Source: Chitinibacter bivalviorum (GTDB lineage: Bacteria; Pseudomonadota; Gammaproteobacteria; Burkholderiales; Chitinibacteraceae). Taken from it: 64,000 nt of DNA. The notes under the pieces are model-generated. The model ran no database searches. It worked only from the letters and a program-made list of their open reading frames with translations, and was not told where the DNA came from. Shown piece after piece: positions 1 to 7,324 of this stretch (within the stretch, counting starts at the first letter, position 1; the number at the start of each line of letters is the position of its first letter). The stretch is taken from the NCBI RefSeq assembly GCF_013403565.1, contig NZ_CP058627.1, positions 2,542,001 to 2,606,000 of the forward strand, given 5' to 3'. The position numbers were made by a program, and so were the translations under genes.

Positions 1-1
1 G

Positions 2-358
2 GCTCATGCCTTGGTCGCGTCGCCCTTCAAATCGGCGTATGTCGCCTCCAAACACGCCATTCTTGGACTCACCAAAACCGTTGCCCTCGAAGTGGCCGAG
101 CATGGCATCACCGTCAATGCCATTTGCCCTGGCTATGTCATGACTCCGTTGGTGGAAAAACAAATTCCAGACACCGCCAAAGCGCGTGGCATCAGCGAAG
201 AAGAAGTCATTCGCGATGTGTTGCTGTACGCCCAATCGACCAAAAAATTCGTTGAAGTGGAAGAGCTGGGCAGTTTGGCGGTCTTTTTATGTTCCGATGG
301 GGCCCGTTCGATGACTGGCGTTGCATTGCCCGTAGATGGCGGCTGGACCGCACATTAA
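2..358 (+). CDS. bdhA: 3-hydroxybutyrate dehydrogenase, C-terminal part (cut by window edge)
   Basis: The reading frame is open to the left edge, so only the last 118 codons are present. The piece is the C-terminal half of a short-chain dehydrogenase: the catalytic Tyr-x3-Lys pair is in SAYVASK (fragment residues 13 and 17), followed by the usual NAICPGYV segment and the C-terminal PVDGGWTAH. The AHALVASPFKSAYVASKH stretch and the Lys/Thr-rich insert before the end are typical of NAD-dependent D-3-hydroxybutyrate dehydrogenases, which oxidise 3-hydroxybutyrate from PHB breakdown to acetoacetate in the cytosol. A patatin-like hydrolase follows 66 bp downstream on the same strand, an arrangement I recall from other betaproteobacteria. 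The nucleotide-binding GxxxGxG region is outside the window. Assignment to this SDR subfamily is by motif recognition. Confidence 0.85.
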   Translation, partial: AHALVASPFKSAYVASKHAILGLTKTVALEVAEHGITVNAICPGYVMTPLVEKQIPDTAKARGISEEEVIRDVLLYAQSTKKFVEVEELGSLAVFLCSDGARSMTGVALPVDGGWTAH

Positions 359-424
359 GCCATTACTTAGTAAGGCCGCCAGATCGGCCTGATCGATTTA
401 AGCCAACAATGGGAAGGAAATAAC

Positions 425-1522
425 ATGGCCAAGAAGAAAAAAATCGCGATCACCTGCCAAGGCGGCGGCAGCCAAACAGCATTCACTGCCGGTGCATTAA
501 AAGCGCTTTATGATGCGGGGTTTAGCGAGCATTACGAGCTGGTGAGCATTACCGGCACCTCGGGTGGCGCCCTGTGCGCTACTTTGGTGTGGTATGCCAT
601 GCTTAAAAAAGATGCTTACCTGCCTCAGCGCATGCTCGATCTTTGGGCGGACAATACGGCGCAATCGACAGCAGAGGAGCAATTTAACCACTATGTGGTA
701 GAGTCCATCCGCGCCGTTAATCGCGGTCAAGTGCCGCAATTCAACCTCAGCCCCTACTCGCCACTGATGCAAATGATGTCGAGTATGAGCACGTCGAATT
801 TACGCAAAAACTTCACCGATTTTCGCGGCCTACTCGAAGCGCACATCGACTTTGCCGAGCTGGCGCAGCTTGGCCCACAAGCCAATATGCCTGCGCTCAT
901 TTTAGGTGCGGCTGAAGTGTTAACGGGACAGCTGGCCAAATTTAATTCGCGTCACGAGGCTATTCGCGTCGAACACATTTTGGCGTCTTGTGCGGTGCCG
1001 AATATTTTTGAAGCGGTCGAGTTTGACGGCAAAGCATATTGGGATGGCCTATTTTCCGATAATCCGCCCATCGATGAAGTGATCAAACCTGAATTAGTCG
1101 GCATGGAAAATCTGCCCGAGGAAATTTGGGTGATTAAGATCAACCCCAATGGCAGCCGCGAAGTACCCAAATCGCCAGAAGCGATCTCAGACCGTCGCAA
1201 TGAAATGATCGGCAATATGTCCTTATTTCAACAACTCACCAGCATCAGAACATTGAACGAATTACTGCTCAAAGACGCTTTCAGGCCTGAGTTTCTAGCC
1301 TCTCGTGGGATTAAAGCGCCGGTTCTACTGCCCAAATGCCTCAGCGTAGATGAAACACGCCCCTATCACATTCCATTTATTGAAATGTCGGAAGAAATGC
1401 AGCTCACGCTCGATTACGAAAGCAAACTCGATCGCAGCAAGAAAAACATCTCACGCCTGATGGCCGATGGTGAAAAGCAAGGACGCTTGTTTATCGAAGG
1501 CCGCATTGCCAGCCTCAAATAA
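425..1522 (+). CDS. patatin-like phospholipase family protein
   Basis: 365 aa, a serine hydrolase of the patatin fold. The Gly-rich oxyanion loop (QGGGSQTAF, residues 12-20), the nucleophile elbow GTSGG (Ser46) and the DGLF catalytic Asp (Asp207) are all present, so the Ser-Asp dyad looks intact. There is no signal peptide, so it should be cytosolic or peripheral to the membrane. A GGAAGG-like ribosome site precedes the ATG. It lies just behind 3-hydroxybutyrate dehydrogenase and ends in a strong terminator, so the two probably form one transcript. A role in lipid or PHB-granule turnover is suggested by that context only. Substrate unknown. Confidence 0.85.
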   Translation: MAKKKKIAITCQGGGSQTAFTAGALKALYDAGFSEHYELVSITGTSGGALCATLVWYAMLKKDAYLPQRMLDLWADNTAQSTAEEQFNHYVVESIRAVNRGQVPQFNLSPYSPLMQMMSSMSTSNLRKNFTDFRGLLEAHIDFAELAQLGPQANMPALILGAAEVLTGQLAKFNSRHEAIRVEHILASCAVPNIFEAVEFDGKAYWDGLFSDNPPIDEVIKPELVGMENLPEEIWVIKINPNGSREVPKSPEAISDRRNEMIGNMSLFQQLTSIRTLNELLLKDAFRPEFLASRGIKAPVLLPKCLSVDETRPYHIPFIEMSEEMQLTLDYESKLDRSKKNISRLMADGEKQGRLFIEGRIASLK

Positions 1523-1525
1523 AAC

Positions 1526-1548
1526 ACCCCGCTTCGGCGGGGTATTTT
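1526..1548 (+). terminator. rho-independent terminator after the patatin-like gene
   Basis: Seven-bp stem ACCCCGC / GCGGGGT closed by a TTCG tetraloop, followed by A and four T. It starts four bases after the stop codon of the patatin-like gene. Confidence 0.85.
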
Positions 1549-1604
1549 ATTGAAGATCAATTAAATATTGACCTTGATAGACATACCCACAAAACCATCA
1601 CCAG

Positions 1605-2711
1605 TTAATCATCCTCTTTTGCTTTAGGCAATTCTAGCCACACGCGTAAACCAGCCTCAGTGCGATTTGCTGCCCCGATTCGGCCTCCATGCGCCTCGAC
1701 CACACGTCGCGCAATGGCCAAACCCAAACCATAGCCCGCGGGGGCAGCAGCCTGAGGCCCGCGATAAAATGGCTCAAATATCTGCGCCAAATCGCCCGCA
1801 GGCACACCGGGGCCCAGATCCAAAATCTCGAAATGCCAATATTCGGCTTGCCCGCTGATCGTGAGCAGTACTTCAGCGCCAGCGGGGCTAAAGCGCAAGG
1901 CATTGCGAATGATATTTTCAAATGCCCGCCGCAATAACTCAGCATTACCCCGCAGCCAGATTTCCTCGACGGGCGGCGTCCAAGCAATCAATTTTTGCTC
2001 TGCCGCAGCTTCAAAAGTCGCGTCTTCGATGAGCTCACTCAATAAAGTCGTTGCATCAATTAGATCGGTTTGCTGCGCGGAGTTGGCTTCGATCCGCGAC
2101 AGCGTCAGCAGCTCGCCGATCAGTTGATTGATGCGATTCGATTCGCGCTCGATCCGTGCCAGCAGCCTCGCCTGCTGCTCAGGCTGTTGTTGCGCCAAGC
2201 CAATAGCCAGTTGCAACCTTGCCAGCGGCGAGCGCAGCTCGTGCGACACATCATGTAATAAGCGCCGCTGCCCTTCGAGCAAGGTGCGCAATTGCTCGGC
2301 CATATCATCGTAATCGCGCCCCAAATCGGCTAACTCATCGTTGCGGCGACTCAACAATGGGCTCACTCGCTGCGATAAATCCCCTTTGGCCGCCGCCTGC
2401 ACAGCGCGGCGTAAATGACGGATCGGCTTGGTGACGTACGCGGCCAGCAAGGCGGCGGAGATCAGGCTCGCCAAAGCACCGCCCAGCATTGGCTCAATAG
2501 GGAAATGGTGCCGTTGGTGTGGCGGCGGCGGGGGTTTGTGGCCGACCGAGGGCGGATGTGCCGCATTCGGCGGCCAAGGCGGTGGTGCTTCGCTGCTTGG
2601 TGGCTCGGCAGGCGCACGCGTTCGCAGCCAAATGGAGCTCCCCACAGCAAGGATCGTCAGCAGTTGCGCGACAAAAATAAACAGGAAAAACTTCCAGAAT
2701 AAGCGCCCCAT
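1605..2711 (-). CDS. CpxA-like sensor histidine kinase
   Basis: 368 aa from the ATG that overlaps the regulator's stop codon (TAATG). A longer frame runs 17 codons further up inside the regulator, but this start leads directly into the first membrane segment (residues 5-27). Next come a short Pro-rich periplasmic stretch (about 33-72), a second membrane segment (about 75-95), HAMP, a dimerisation domain with the H-box HDVSHELRSPL (phospho-acceptor His157) and an ATPase domain with the N-box (NIIRNALRF), the G1 box (DLGPGVP) and GLGLAIARR. The small proline-rich sensor region and the divergent Spy/CpxP-like gene point to an envelope-stress sensor related to CpxA. The exact orthology is inference. 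Confidence 0.85.
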   Translation of the reverse strand: MGRLFWKFFLFIFVAQLLTILAVGSSIWLRTRAPAEPPSSEAPPPWPPNAAHPPSVGHKPPPPPHQRHHFPIEPMLGGALASLISAALLAAYVTKPIRHLRRAVQAAAKGDLSQRVSPLLSRRNDELADLGRDYDDMAEQLRTLLEGQRRLLHDVSHELRSPLARLQLAIGLAQQQPEQQARLLARIERESNRINQLIGELLTLSRIEANSAQQTDLIDATTLLSELIEDATFEAAAEQKLIAWTPPVEEIWLRGNAELLRRAFENIIRNALRFSPAGAEVLLTISGQAEYWHFEILDLGPGVPAGDLAQIFEPFYRGPQAAAPAGYGLGLAIARRVVEAHGGRIGAANRTEAGLRVWLELPKAKEDD

Positions 2712-3397
2712 TACAGATCCCGAATCAATTGATAGCCCTGACGAAACACCGTTTGGATGCACGAGCGGCCATCGGGTAGCGTGCCCAATTTGTGTCGAAT
2801 GCTACTCAGATGCACATCAATACTGCGATCAAACTTGGCCAACGGCCGCCCTAGCGCCTGCTGCGAGAGCTGGTCTTTACTCACCGGACGCCCGGCAAAT
2901 TGCGCCAAGACCTCCAGCAAGCTGTATTCGGTACTGGTCAGCTCCAATGGCTTGCCCGCCCATTGCGCACGGCGCTGGGTAGGCCACAATTCAAGCTCGC
3001 CCACCTTGATCCCACTGAGCGTGTCATTGGCCAGACCTTGGCTACGACGCAAAATGGCGCGAATACGCGCGGTGATTTCTCGAGCCGAGCTGGGTTTAGG
3101 GACATAATCATCCGCGCCCAGCTCCAGACCAATAATACGGTCGGCATCATCGCCCATCGCAGTGAGCAAAATCACCGGCAAATTGCTCAGGGTACGAATC
3201 TTGCGCAGCGCCTCGATGCCATTCATTTGCGGCATCATCACATCAATCACCGCAATATCAAATTGCCCACCCAGCGCCGCCTGCGCGCCGCTTAAGCCAT
3301 CGTGGGCCAGCTCGACGCTAAAGCCTTCTTGCTGCAAATATTCGCTCAGCAACTCCAGTAATTCGACATCATCATCAACGAGTAAGACACGCGGCAT
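2711..3397 (-). CDS. OmpR/CpxR-family response regulator
   Basis: 228 aa. Receiver domain with the acidic pair VDDD (residues 7-10), phospho-acceptor Asp52 in VIDVMMP, Thr79 and Lys101 (VPKP). It is followed by a winged-helix DNA-binding domain (about 125-225) with the usual SSIRHKLG and RGxGY-like (RQGYQL) ends. The stop codon overlaps the kinase start by one base, so the two are translationally coupled. Two direct TTTAC elements with 5-bp spacing, matching the CpxR box on the opposite strand, lie 67-81 bp upstream of its ATG. The regulator therefore probably controls itself and the divergent Spy-like gene. CpxR-like is the best match, but other OmpR regulators cannot be excluded. Confidence 0.88.
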   Translation of the reverse strand: MPRVLLVDDDVELLELLSEYLQQEGFSVELAHDGLSGAQAALGGQFDIAVIDVMMPQMNGIEALRKIRTLSNLPVILLTAMGDDADRIIGLELGADDYVPKPSSAREITARIRAILRRSQGLANDTLSGIKVGELELWPTQRRAQWAGKPLELTSTEYSLLEVLAQFAGRPVSKDQLSQQALGRPLAKFDRSIDVHLSSIRHKLGTLPDGRSCIQTVFRQGYQLIRDL

Positions 3398-3463
3398 GGG
3401 TAGTACTTCTTTTAGATTTGTTCAACGCAAGAATAAGGGAACTCAGCCCCAGCATAGAGTGGA

Positions 3464-3478
3464 TTTACCCAAATTTAC
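3464..3478 (-). promoter_or_regulatory. CpxR-type box between the regulator and the Spy-like gene
   Basis: TTTAC-CCAAA-TTTAC on the plus strand, that is a perfect GTAAA-N5-GTAAA on the minus strand, the published consensus for CpxR. A further TTTAC at 3495-3499 is 21 bp (two helical turns) from the second repeat. The site sits in the 168-bp divergent promoter region of the regulator and the Spy/CpxP-like gene. Confidence 0.65.
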
Positions 3479-3565
3479 ATCTACTTAACGCCGCTTTACG
3501 CGGGTAAGTCGCACAATGATTTCCAGACAACACGGCCTTCGCCGCGTTTTTGATGGAGAAAAATC

Positions 3566-4033
3566 ATGACCCGACTTATCACCAATCATCGTAAAGCATG
3601 GATCGCACTGGCCTTAGCCCTTGGCATTGCTAGCGCAGGGTATGCTGCGCAAGAACAAATGGATAATGGCTGCAATCGACATACCCAGCAAGATGGCATG
3701 CGTCAGCATGGCCGATCACCGATGCTGCGCGGCATAGACTTGAGCGATGCCCAACAAGCACAAATCAAAGCACTGCAAGCACAAAACCCACGCCCCGAAG
3801 CCAGTCACATGGCCACGCAACAGAGCGCGCTGATGCAGTTAGTGACCGCGCCGCAGTTTGATAAGGCCAAAGCCGAAAGCCTGATCAACGCGCAGCACCA
3901 GCAAATGAGCGAACACATGCTGGCACATCTGGCGATGGAGCAAAAAATCTATGCTCTGCTGACCCCGGCACAGCAAGAGCAGGCGAAACAAAACCTCAGC
4001 AAAATGCCGCACGGGCCACGCCACCCCGATTAA
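3566..4033 (+). CDS. Spy/CpxP-family periplasmic protein
   Basis: 155 aa with a signal peptide (positive start, hydrophobic residues 11-25, cleavage near AGYAAQ). The mature part is His-, Gln- and Met-rich and helical, with the LTPAQQEQ motif near residue 133 and a related DLSDAQQAQI motif near residue 60. The paired LTxxQ-type motifs are characteristic of Spy/CpxP, ATP-independent periplasmic chaperones that also damp the Cpx kinase. It is transcribed away from the kinase/regulator pair and has a CpxR-type box 88-102 bp upstream of its ATG, so it is a likely Cpx target. A GGAG ribosome site precedes the ATG. A strong terminator follows. Confidence 0.82.
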   Translation: MTRLITNHRKAWIALALALGIASAGYAAQEQMDNGCNRHTQQDGMRQHGRSPMLRGIDLSDAQQAQIKALQAQNPRPEASHMATQQSALMQLVTAPQFDKAKAESLINAQHQQMSEHMLAHLAMEQKIYALLTPAQQEQAKQNLSKMPHGPRHPD

Positions 4034-4074
4034 GTTGGCGCAGCAACGATCGATTTCTATTCTCGCGTGGTTTT

Positions 4075-4102
4075 GGGCGGCGAAATTTGCCGCCCTTTTT
4101 TT
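4075..4102 (+). terminator. rho-independent terminator after the Spy-like gene
   Basis: Perfect 7-bp stem GGGCGGC / GCCGCCC with a GAAATTT loop and seven T. Confidence 0.9.
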
Positions 4103-4256
4103 ACGATCAGTTTTTTAACGCTGATAAAGCGTCAATCTGGCGCTGCAAATCGCGCGGCAATCTTTGCCACGCGGGGTGTTTTTAATCGCGCAGGCTAGCC
4201 TCAAGCCGCTAAATAGCCGCAAAAATCCAAATGACAAGCAGGCCAATCTCAATCGC

Positions 4257-4281
4257 TTTACTTAGATTTACCTGTCTTTAC
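4257..4281 (-). promoter_or_regulatory. three tandem CpxR-type half-sites
   Basis: TTTAC occurs three times at exact 10-bp steps (4257, 4267, 4277) with 5-bp spacers TTAGA and CTGTC. Read on the minus strand this is GTAAA-N5-GTAAA-N5-GTAAA. It lies 136-160 bp upstream of the Ser/Thr-rich gene and repeats the pattern found at 3464-3478 before the Spy-like gene. Confidence 0.65.
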
Positions 4282-4416
4282 ATCTAGCAGGGATAAATTG
4301 CCCGCCAGTTGGCCGATGTTTTGCTAAGTGCGGATTGAAATTGCGGTGTTCAATCATTTCATATCGATTTGCACTGGATTTCACCCCAATTTAATCCATC
4401 ACGAGGAGTATTAATC

Positions 4417-5052
4417 ATGTCGATCAGCAGTGTATCGAGCACGAGCTGGCTTAGCCAATTGAGCCAAACCAGCGCAACGAGCAGTACGACCAACTCGGTC
4501 AGCGCCAACCGACCGCCTGCGCCGCCACCCGGTGGGCATCATGGCGGCGGCAAATTAATGTCTGCCATCAGCAGTACCCTCAGCGAACTCGGATTAACCA
4601 CGACATCCAGCAGCGAAACGAGCAGCACAACGAGCACCGACACCACGAGCAGCGATACCAGTCAGGCCTTAAGCTCATTGATGCAAAACCTGATGGGCGC
4701 GCTGCGCTCACAAAGTAGCGAGACCCAAAGCGCTCGCAATGATCGCGACCAAGACGACGGCCCCGCTGCCACTGGCGCCAGCCAAGGCCCGGGCAAAGGT
4801 CGGCCCAATATCGCCGCGGATTTGCAAAGCCTGCTACAAAAACTGAGCAACTCGTCCAACGCCAGCACCGACTCCAGCAGCAGTAGCGACTCCAGCAGCG
4901 CTATATCCGATTTGGAAAGTAGTTTTAAGCAATTGGTGACGAGCTTGGGCGGCGATAGCAGCAAAACGACGCTGAGCGACTTTTTGACTAAGTTAGCCAG
5001 TAAATTGCCCGAGATGGGCAGCAAGGGCAATGTCGTTCAAACCCAGGTTTAA
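4417..5052 (+). CDS. Ser/Thr-rich protein of unknown function, probable Cpx target
   Basis: 211 aa. The ATG at 4417 has a GAGGAG ribosome site eight bases upstream; a frame opening at 4369 has none and is rejected. The protein begins MSISSVSSTSWLSQLSQ and is dominated by Ser, Thr, Asn and Gln. It has a Pro/Gly/His patch (RPPAPPPGGHHGGGK, about residues 32-46) and three short helical stretches that look alike (LMSAISSTLSELG, LSSLMQNLMGALRS, ISDLESSFKQLVTSLG). There is no signal peptide or membrane segment. The N-terminus resembles proteins exported without a cleaved signal, but that is only an impression. I do not recognise a family. The triple CpxR-type repeat upstream ties it to the stress module. 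Confidence 0.7.
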   Translation: MSISSVSSTSWLSQLSQTSATSSTTNSVSANRPPAPPPGGHHGGGKLMSAISSTLSELGLTTTSSSETSSTTSTDTTSSDTSQALSSLMQNLMGALRSQSSETQSARNDRDQDDGPAATGASQGPGKGRPNIAADLQSLLQKLSNSSNASTDSSSSSDSSSAISDLESSFKQLVTSLGGDSSKTTLSDFLTKLASKLPEMGSKGNVVQTQV

Positions 5053-5059
5053 GTGAGAA

Positions 5060-5094
5060 AAAAGCCACTCCACCTAGCATTCCGAGTGGCTTTT
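5060..5094. terminator. bidirectional terminator
   Basis: Stem AAAAGCCACTC / GAGTGGCTTTT around a 13-base loop. It has A and T runs on both sides, so it can stop the Ser/Thr-rich gene and the converging oxidoreductase gene. Confidence 0.8.
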
Positions 5095-5145
5095 AACACA
5101 TCACGATGTCAGGATCTCGGCGCTCAATGCGCCAAACTTCTGGCA

Positions 5146-6186
5146 TTAGATCACTGCGATCTTGCGGCCTTCTGCGGCACTTTGGCGGGCAAGATCGAGA
5201 ATGCGCATGACATTGCAGGCCTCACTCGCGGGCACTGGATTCGGCCCCAACCCCAAAATGGCATCGCGGATTTTGGCGTAATAGCCCGCATAATCACCTT
5301 GCCCCAAAGGCAATGACTCGCTGCTGATTGCATCATTGAACGAGTGATACACGGTCGCTTCGCGCTGATCCACGCCCCATTGTGCACGATCTGGTCGTAA
5401 ACCCGCTTTTAACCAGCCCTCTTGCAAATCCAGCCCCGAAACACTGTAGGCCGCTTGCGTACCTTGCGCCAGAAAACGCGGTGTTCCGCCATGTACCAGC
5501 GTACTGGCCGCCAAGACGGCGCGCATGGTTTTGTAATGCAAGATGACATTGAAATCATCAACGGCTTTGGCGCCATCACGGCGCAGCACTAAATCAGCGC
5601 TCACCGCCTCAGGCATGCCAAATAGTTGCAATGCCTGATCAATTAAATGCGGACCAAGGTCGTACCATAGCCCCGCCCCAACAACATCATCCTCGCGCCA
5701 GCGCTGGCGCACATCGGGGCGGAAACGATCAAAACGCGAAGTAAATTCAACGACACGACCCAGTGTGCCCGCGGCAATGGTTTGCGATAAATGCAAAAAG
5801 TCGCTATCCCAGCGGCGATTGTGAAATACCGACAAGAGCTTGCCCGCTTCTTCGGCGCGTTGCACCAGATCATCCGCTTCGCGTAGATCAAGCGTAAATG
5901 GTTTATCGATCACCACATGCTTGCCCGCTGCCAGTGCGGCACGCGCCAATGGATAGTGGGTATCGTTGGGGGTAGCAATCACGACCAAATCAAGGCCGGG
6001 ATGGGTAATCAGGCGATCAGGCTCGGTCTTCACCACAATATCCGGCCAATCGGCAATCACATCGGCCGGACGTGAGCTGGCAATGGCGGTGAGTTGCAGG
6101 CCTTGGGTTGCATCAATTAATGGTGCATGCAAGGTTTTAGCCGCATAGCCGTATGCAATTAATCCCACCCGTAACAATTGATCCAC
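5146..6186 (-). CDS. Gfo/Idh/MocA-family oxidoreductase
   Basis: 346 aa from the GTG at 6186, which has AGGGA eight bases upstream. An ATG seven codons earlier (6207) lacks a ribosome site but cannot be excluded. The N-terminal Rossmann motif is GLIAYGYAAKTLHAP, followed by ATPNDTHYPLA and the family's DKPFTLD motif (the Lys of the EKP-type catalytic loop). The C-terminal alpha/beta domain carries substrate-binding residues DLGPHLIDQA. The overall pattern matches the YdgJ/YhhX-like NAD(P)-dependent sugar or polyol oxidoreductases. The substrate cannot be read from the sequence. It stands alone, converging on the Ser/Thr-rich gene. Confidence 0.85.
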   Translation of the reverse strand: MDQLLRVGLIAYGYAAKTLHAPLIDATQGLQLTAIASSRPADVIADWPDIVVKTEPDRLITHPGLDLVVIATPNDTHYPLARAALAAGKHVVIDKPFTLDLREADDLVQRAEEAGKLLSVFHNRRWDSDFLHLSQTIAAGTLGRVVEFTSRFDRFRPDVRQRWREDDVVGAGLWYDLGPHLIDQALQLFGMPEAVSADLVLRRDGAKAVDDFNVILHYKTMRAVLAASTLVHGGTPRFLAQGTQAAYSVSGLDLQEGWLKAGLRPDRAQWGVDQREATVYHSFNDAISSESLPLGQGDYAGYYAKIRDAILGLGPNPVPASEACNVMRILDLARQSAAEGRKIAVI

Positions 6187-6432
6187 TGATTTATTCCCTG
6201 ATTGCATTTGAGACGAATTTATAACTGTTTTTTAATTCAGTGTCAGTACAGTATTTTCTCGATAGGGAATGAAACCGCGTGTTTATTGAGCAAACCATGG
6301 AATAAACTGAATTAATTGCAATTCATTAATTTAATATTACAGCGATTAATAATTAAGCTTGTTTCAAACAAAAACATCAGACAGTGTATTGAAAGAAAAA
6401 CCACCGCACCGCAAATTATTCAATTGTCATTG

Positions 6433-6786
6433 TTAAACCAGCACCTGCCGCACTTCAATAAAGAATTTTTGAATCTGGGCGTCAATTCGAGGATCAATCA
6501 TGACCTCCGGTGCACGGCCGTGCGGACAAGGCAAGCGGGGCGTCGTGCCAAAAAGGCGGCAAATAATCGGGCGCTCGGCATAAACCGTGCAGCCTTTTGC
6601 TCCAAGATGAGGGCACAGATACTCAGCCAGTGCTGCCGCGCGCTCGGCCTTGGTTTTGCTCGGTAAGCGCGAGATTTCTTCGCTTGAGGTTAATACCGGC
6701 CCACAGCAATCATGACAACCTTCGACGCAAGCAAAGCTGGGGATGCGCGAACGAAAATAACGAATTTGATCCCGCTGTTCAAACAT
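6433..6786 (-). CDS. YkgJ family cysteine-cluster protein
   Basis: 117 aa with the cysteine pattern of the YkgJ (CxxCxxCC) family: CVEGCHDCCGPV near residue 20, then CPHLGAKGCTVYAERPIICRLFG (about 57-79) and RLPCPHGR. Such proteins are thought to bind a metal or Fe-S cluster; function is unknown. It starts with ATG overlapping the acetyltransferase stop by one base (TAATG), so the two are translated together. Confidence 0.85.
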   Translation of the reverse strand: MFEQRDQIRYFRSRIPSFACVEGCHDCCGPVLTSSEEISRLPSKTKAERAAALAEYLCPHLGAKGCTVYAERPIICRLFGTTPRLPCPHGRAPEVMIDPRIDAQIQKFFIEVRQVLV

Positions 6787-7241
6787 TATGGGTTCGCCGT
6801 GCGCAGCATATCGACATGAGCAATACCATCTTCATCGTATTCGGCGGAAACGGTGACAAAGCCATGCTGGGCATAAAAGCGCTGCAAATGCGCTTGCGCG
6901 CCGATCCGATTGGCCATCTTAGGGTATTGCTCTTCAAAACCAATCAATGCTTGCTCCATCAAGATATGCCCCACCCCGGTACCTCGGGCACTAGGCGCAC
7001 TAATTACGCGTCCCAGCGACGGCTCGGCAAATTTAAGCCCCGGTGGCACCAAGCGCAAACAGGCGACAATCTGCTCATCATGCCAACCCAGTAAATGGGT
7101 AGAAACCAGATCAAGATCATCAATATCTGGGTAGGCGCAGGCTTGCTCCACCACAAAAACCTCCTGTCGTAAGCGCAAATACTTAAATAGCGTTAGAGAA
7201 TCAAAATCGCCAAAGTGATACCAACGCCACTGAATATGCAT
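6786..7241 (-). CDS. elaA: ElaA-type GNAT acetyltransferase
   Basis: 151 aa, first gene of a two-gene operon with the YkgJ protein. It has the ElaA N-terminus (WRWYHFGDF ... LYKYLRLRQEVFVVEQ-like, then YPDIDDLD) and the acetyl-CoA loop (RVISAPSARGTGVGHILM, about residues 77-94), followed by AQAHLQRFYAQHGF. Members are cytosolic N-acetyltransferases of unknown substrate. Confidence 0.85.
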   Translation of the reverse strand: MHIQWRWYHFGDFDSLTLFKYLRLRQEVFVVEQACAYPDIDDLDLVSTHLLGWHDEQIVACLRLVPPGLKFAEPSLGRVISAPSARGTGVGHILMEQALIGFEEQYPKMANRIGAQAHLQRFYAQHGFVTVSAEYDEDGIAHVDMLRTANP

Positions 7242-7324
7242 AAACTCAACTCAAACCATCGACAGGAATAAGCACCATTTTACCGCTGATCTGCGTTGGC
7301 GATACGCTTTACTCGCGTACCGGC

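Larger units (their letters stand above)
4034..4416. other. intergenic region with terminator and triple CpxR-type repeat
   Basis: This 383-bp gap holds the terminator of the Spy-like gene (4075-4102), then about 150 bp with no clear gene, then the three-fold TTTAC repeat (4257-4281) and the leader of the Ser/Thr-rich gene. A short minus-strand frame at about 4108-4178 reads like a protein C-terminus (about 23 codons) but has no start and is too short to call. Confidence 0.5.

Noticed and set aside
3398..3565. A riboswitch or leader RNA before the Spy-like gene
   Set aside because: The region is explained by divergent promoters and the CpxR-type box; no conserved RNA fold was recognisable.
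4108..4178. Protein-like minus-strand tail of about 23 codons after the Spy-like gene
   Set aside because: Reads like a C-terminus but has a stop just upstream and no start. At most an old remnant, not provable here.
5146..6207. Longer ATG start for the Gfo/Idh oxidoreductase
   Set aside because: The ATG at 6207 lacks a ribosome site, whereas the GTG at 6186 has AGGGA at good spacing. The longer form remains possible.
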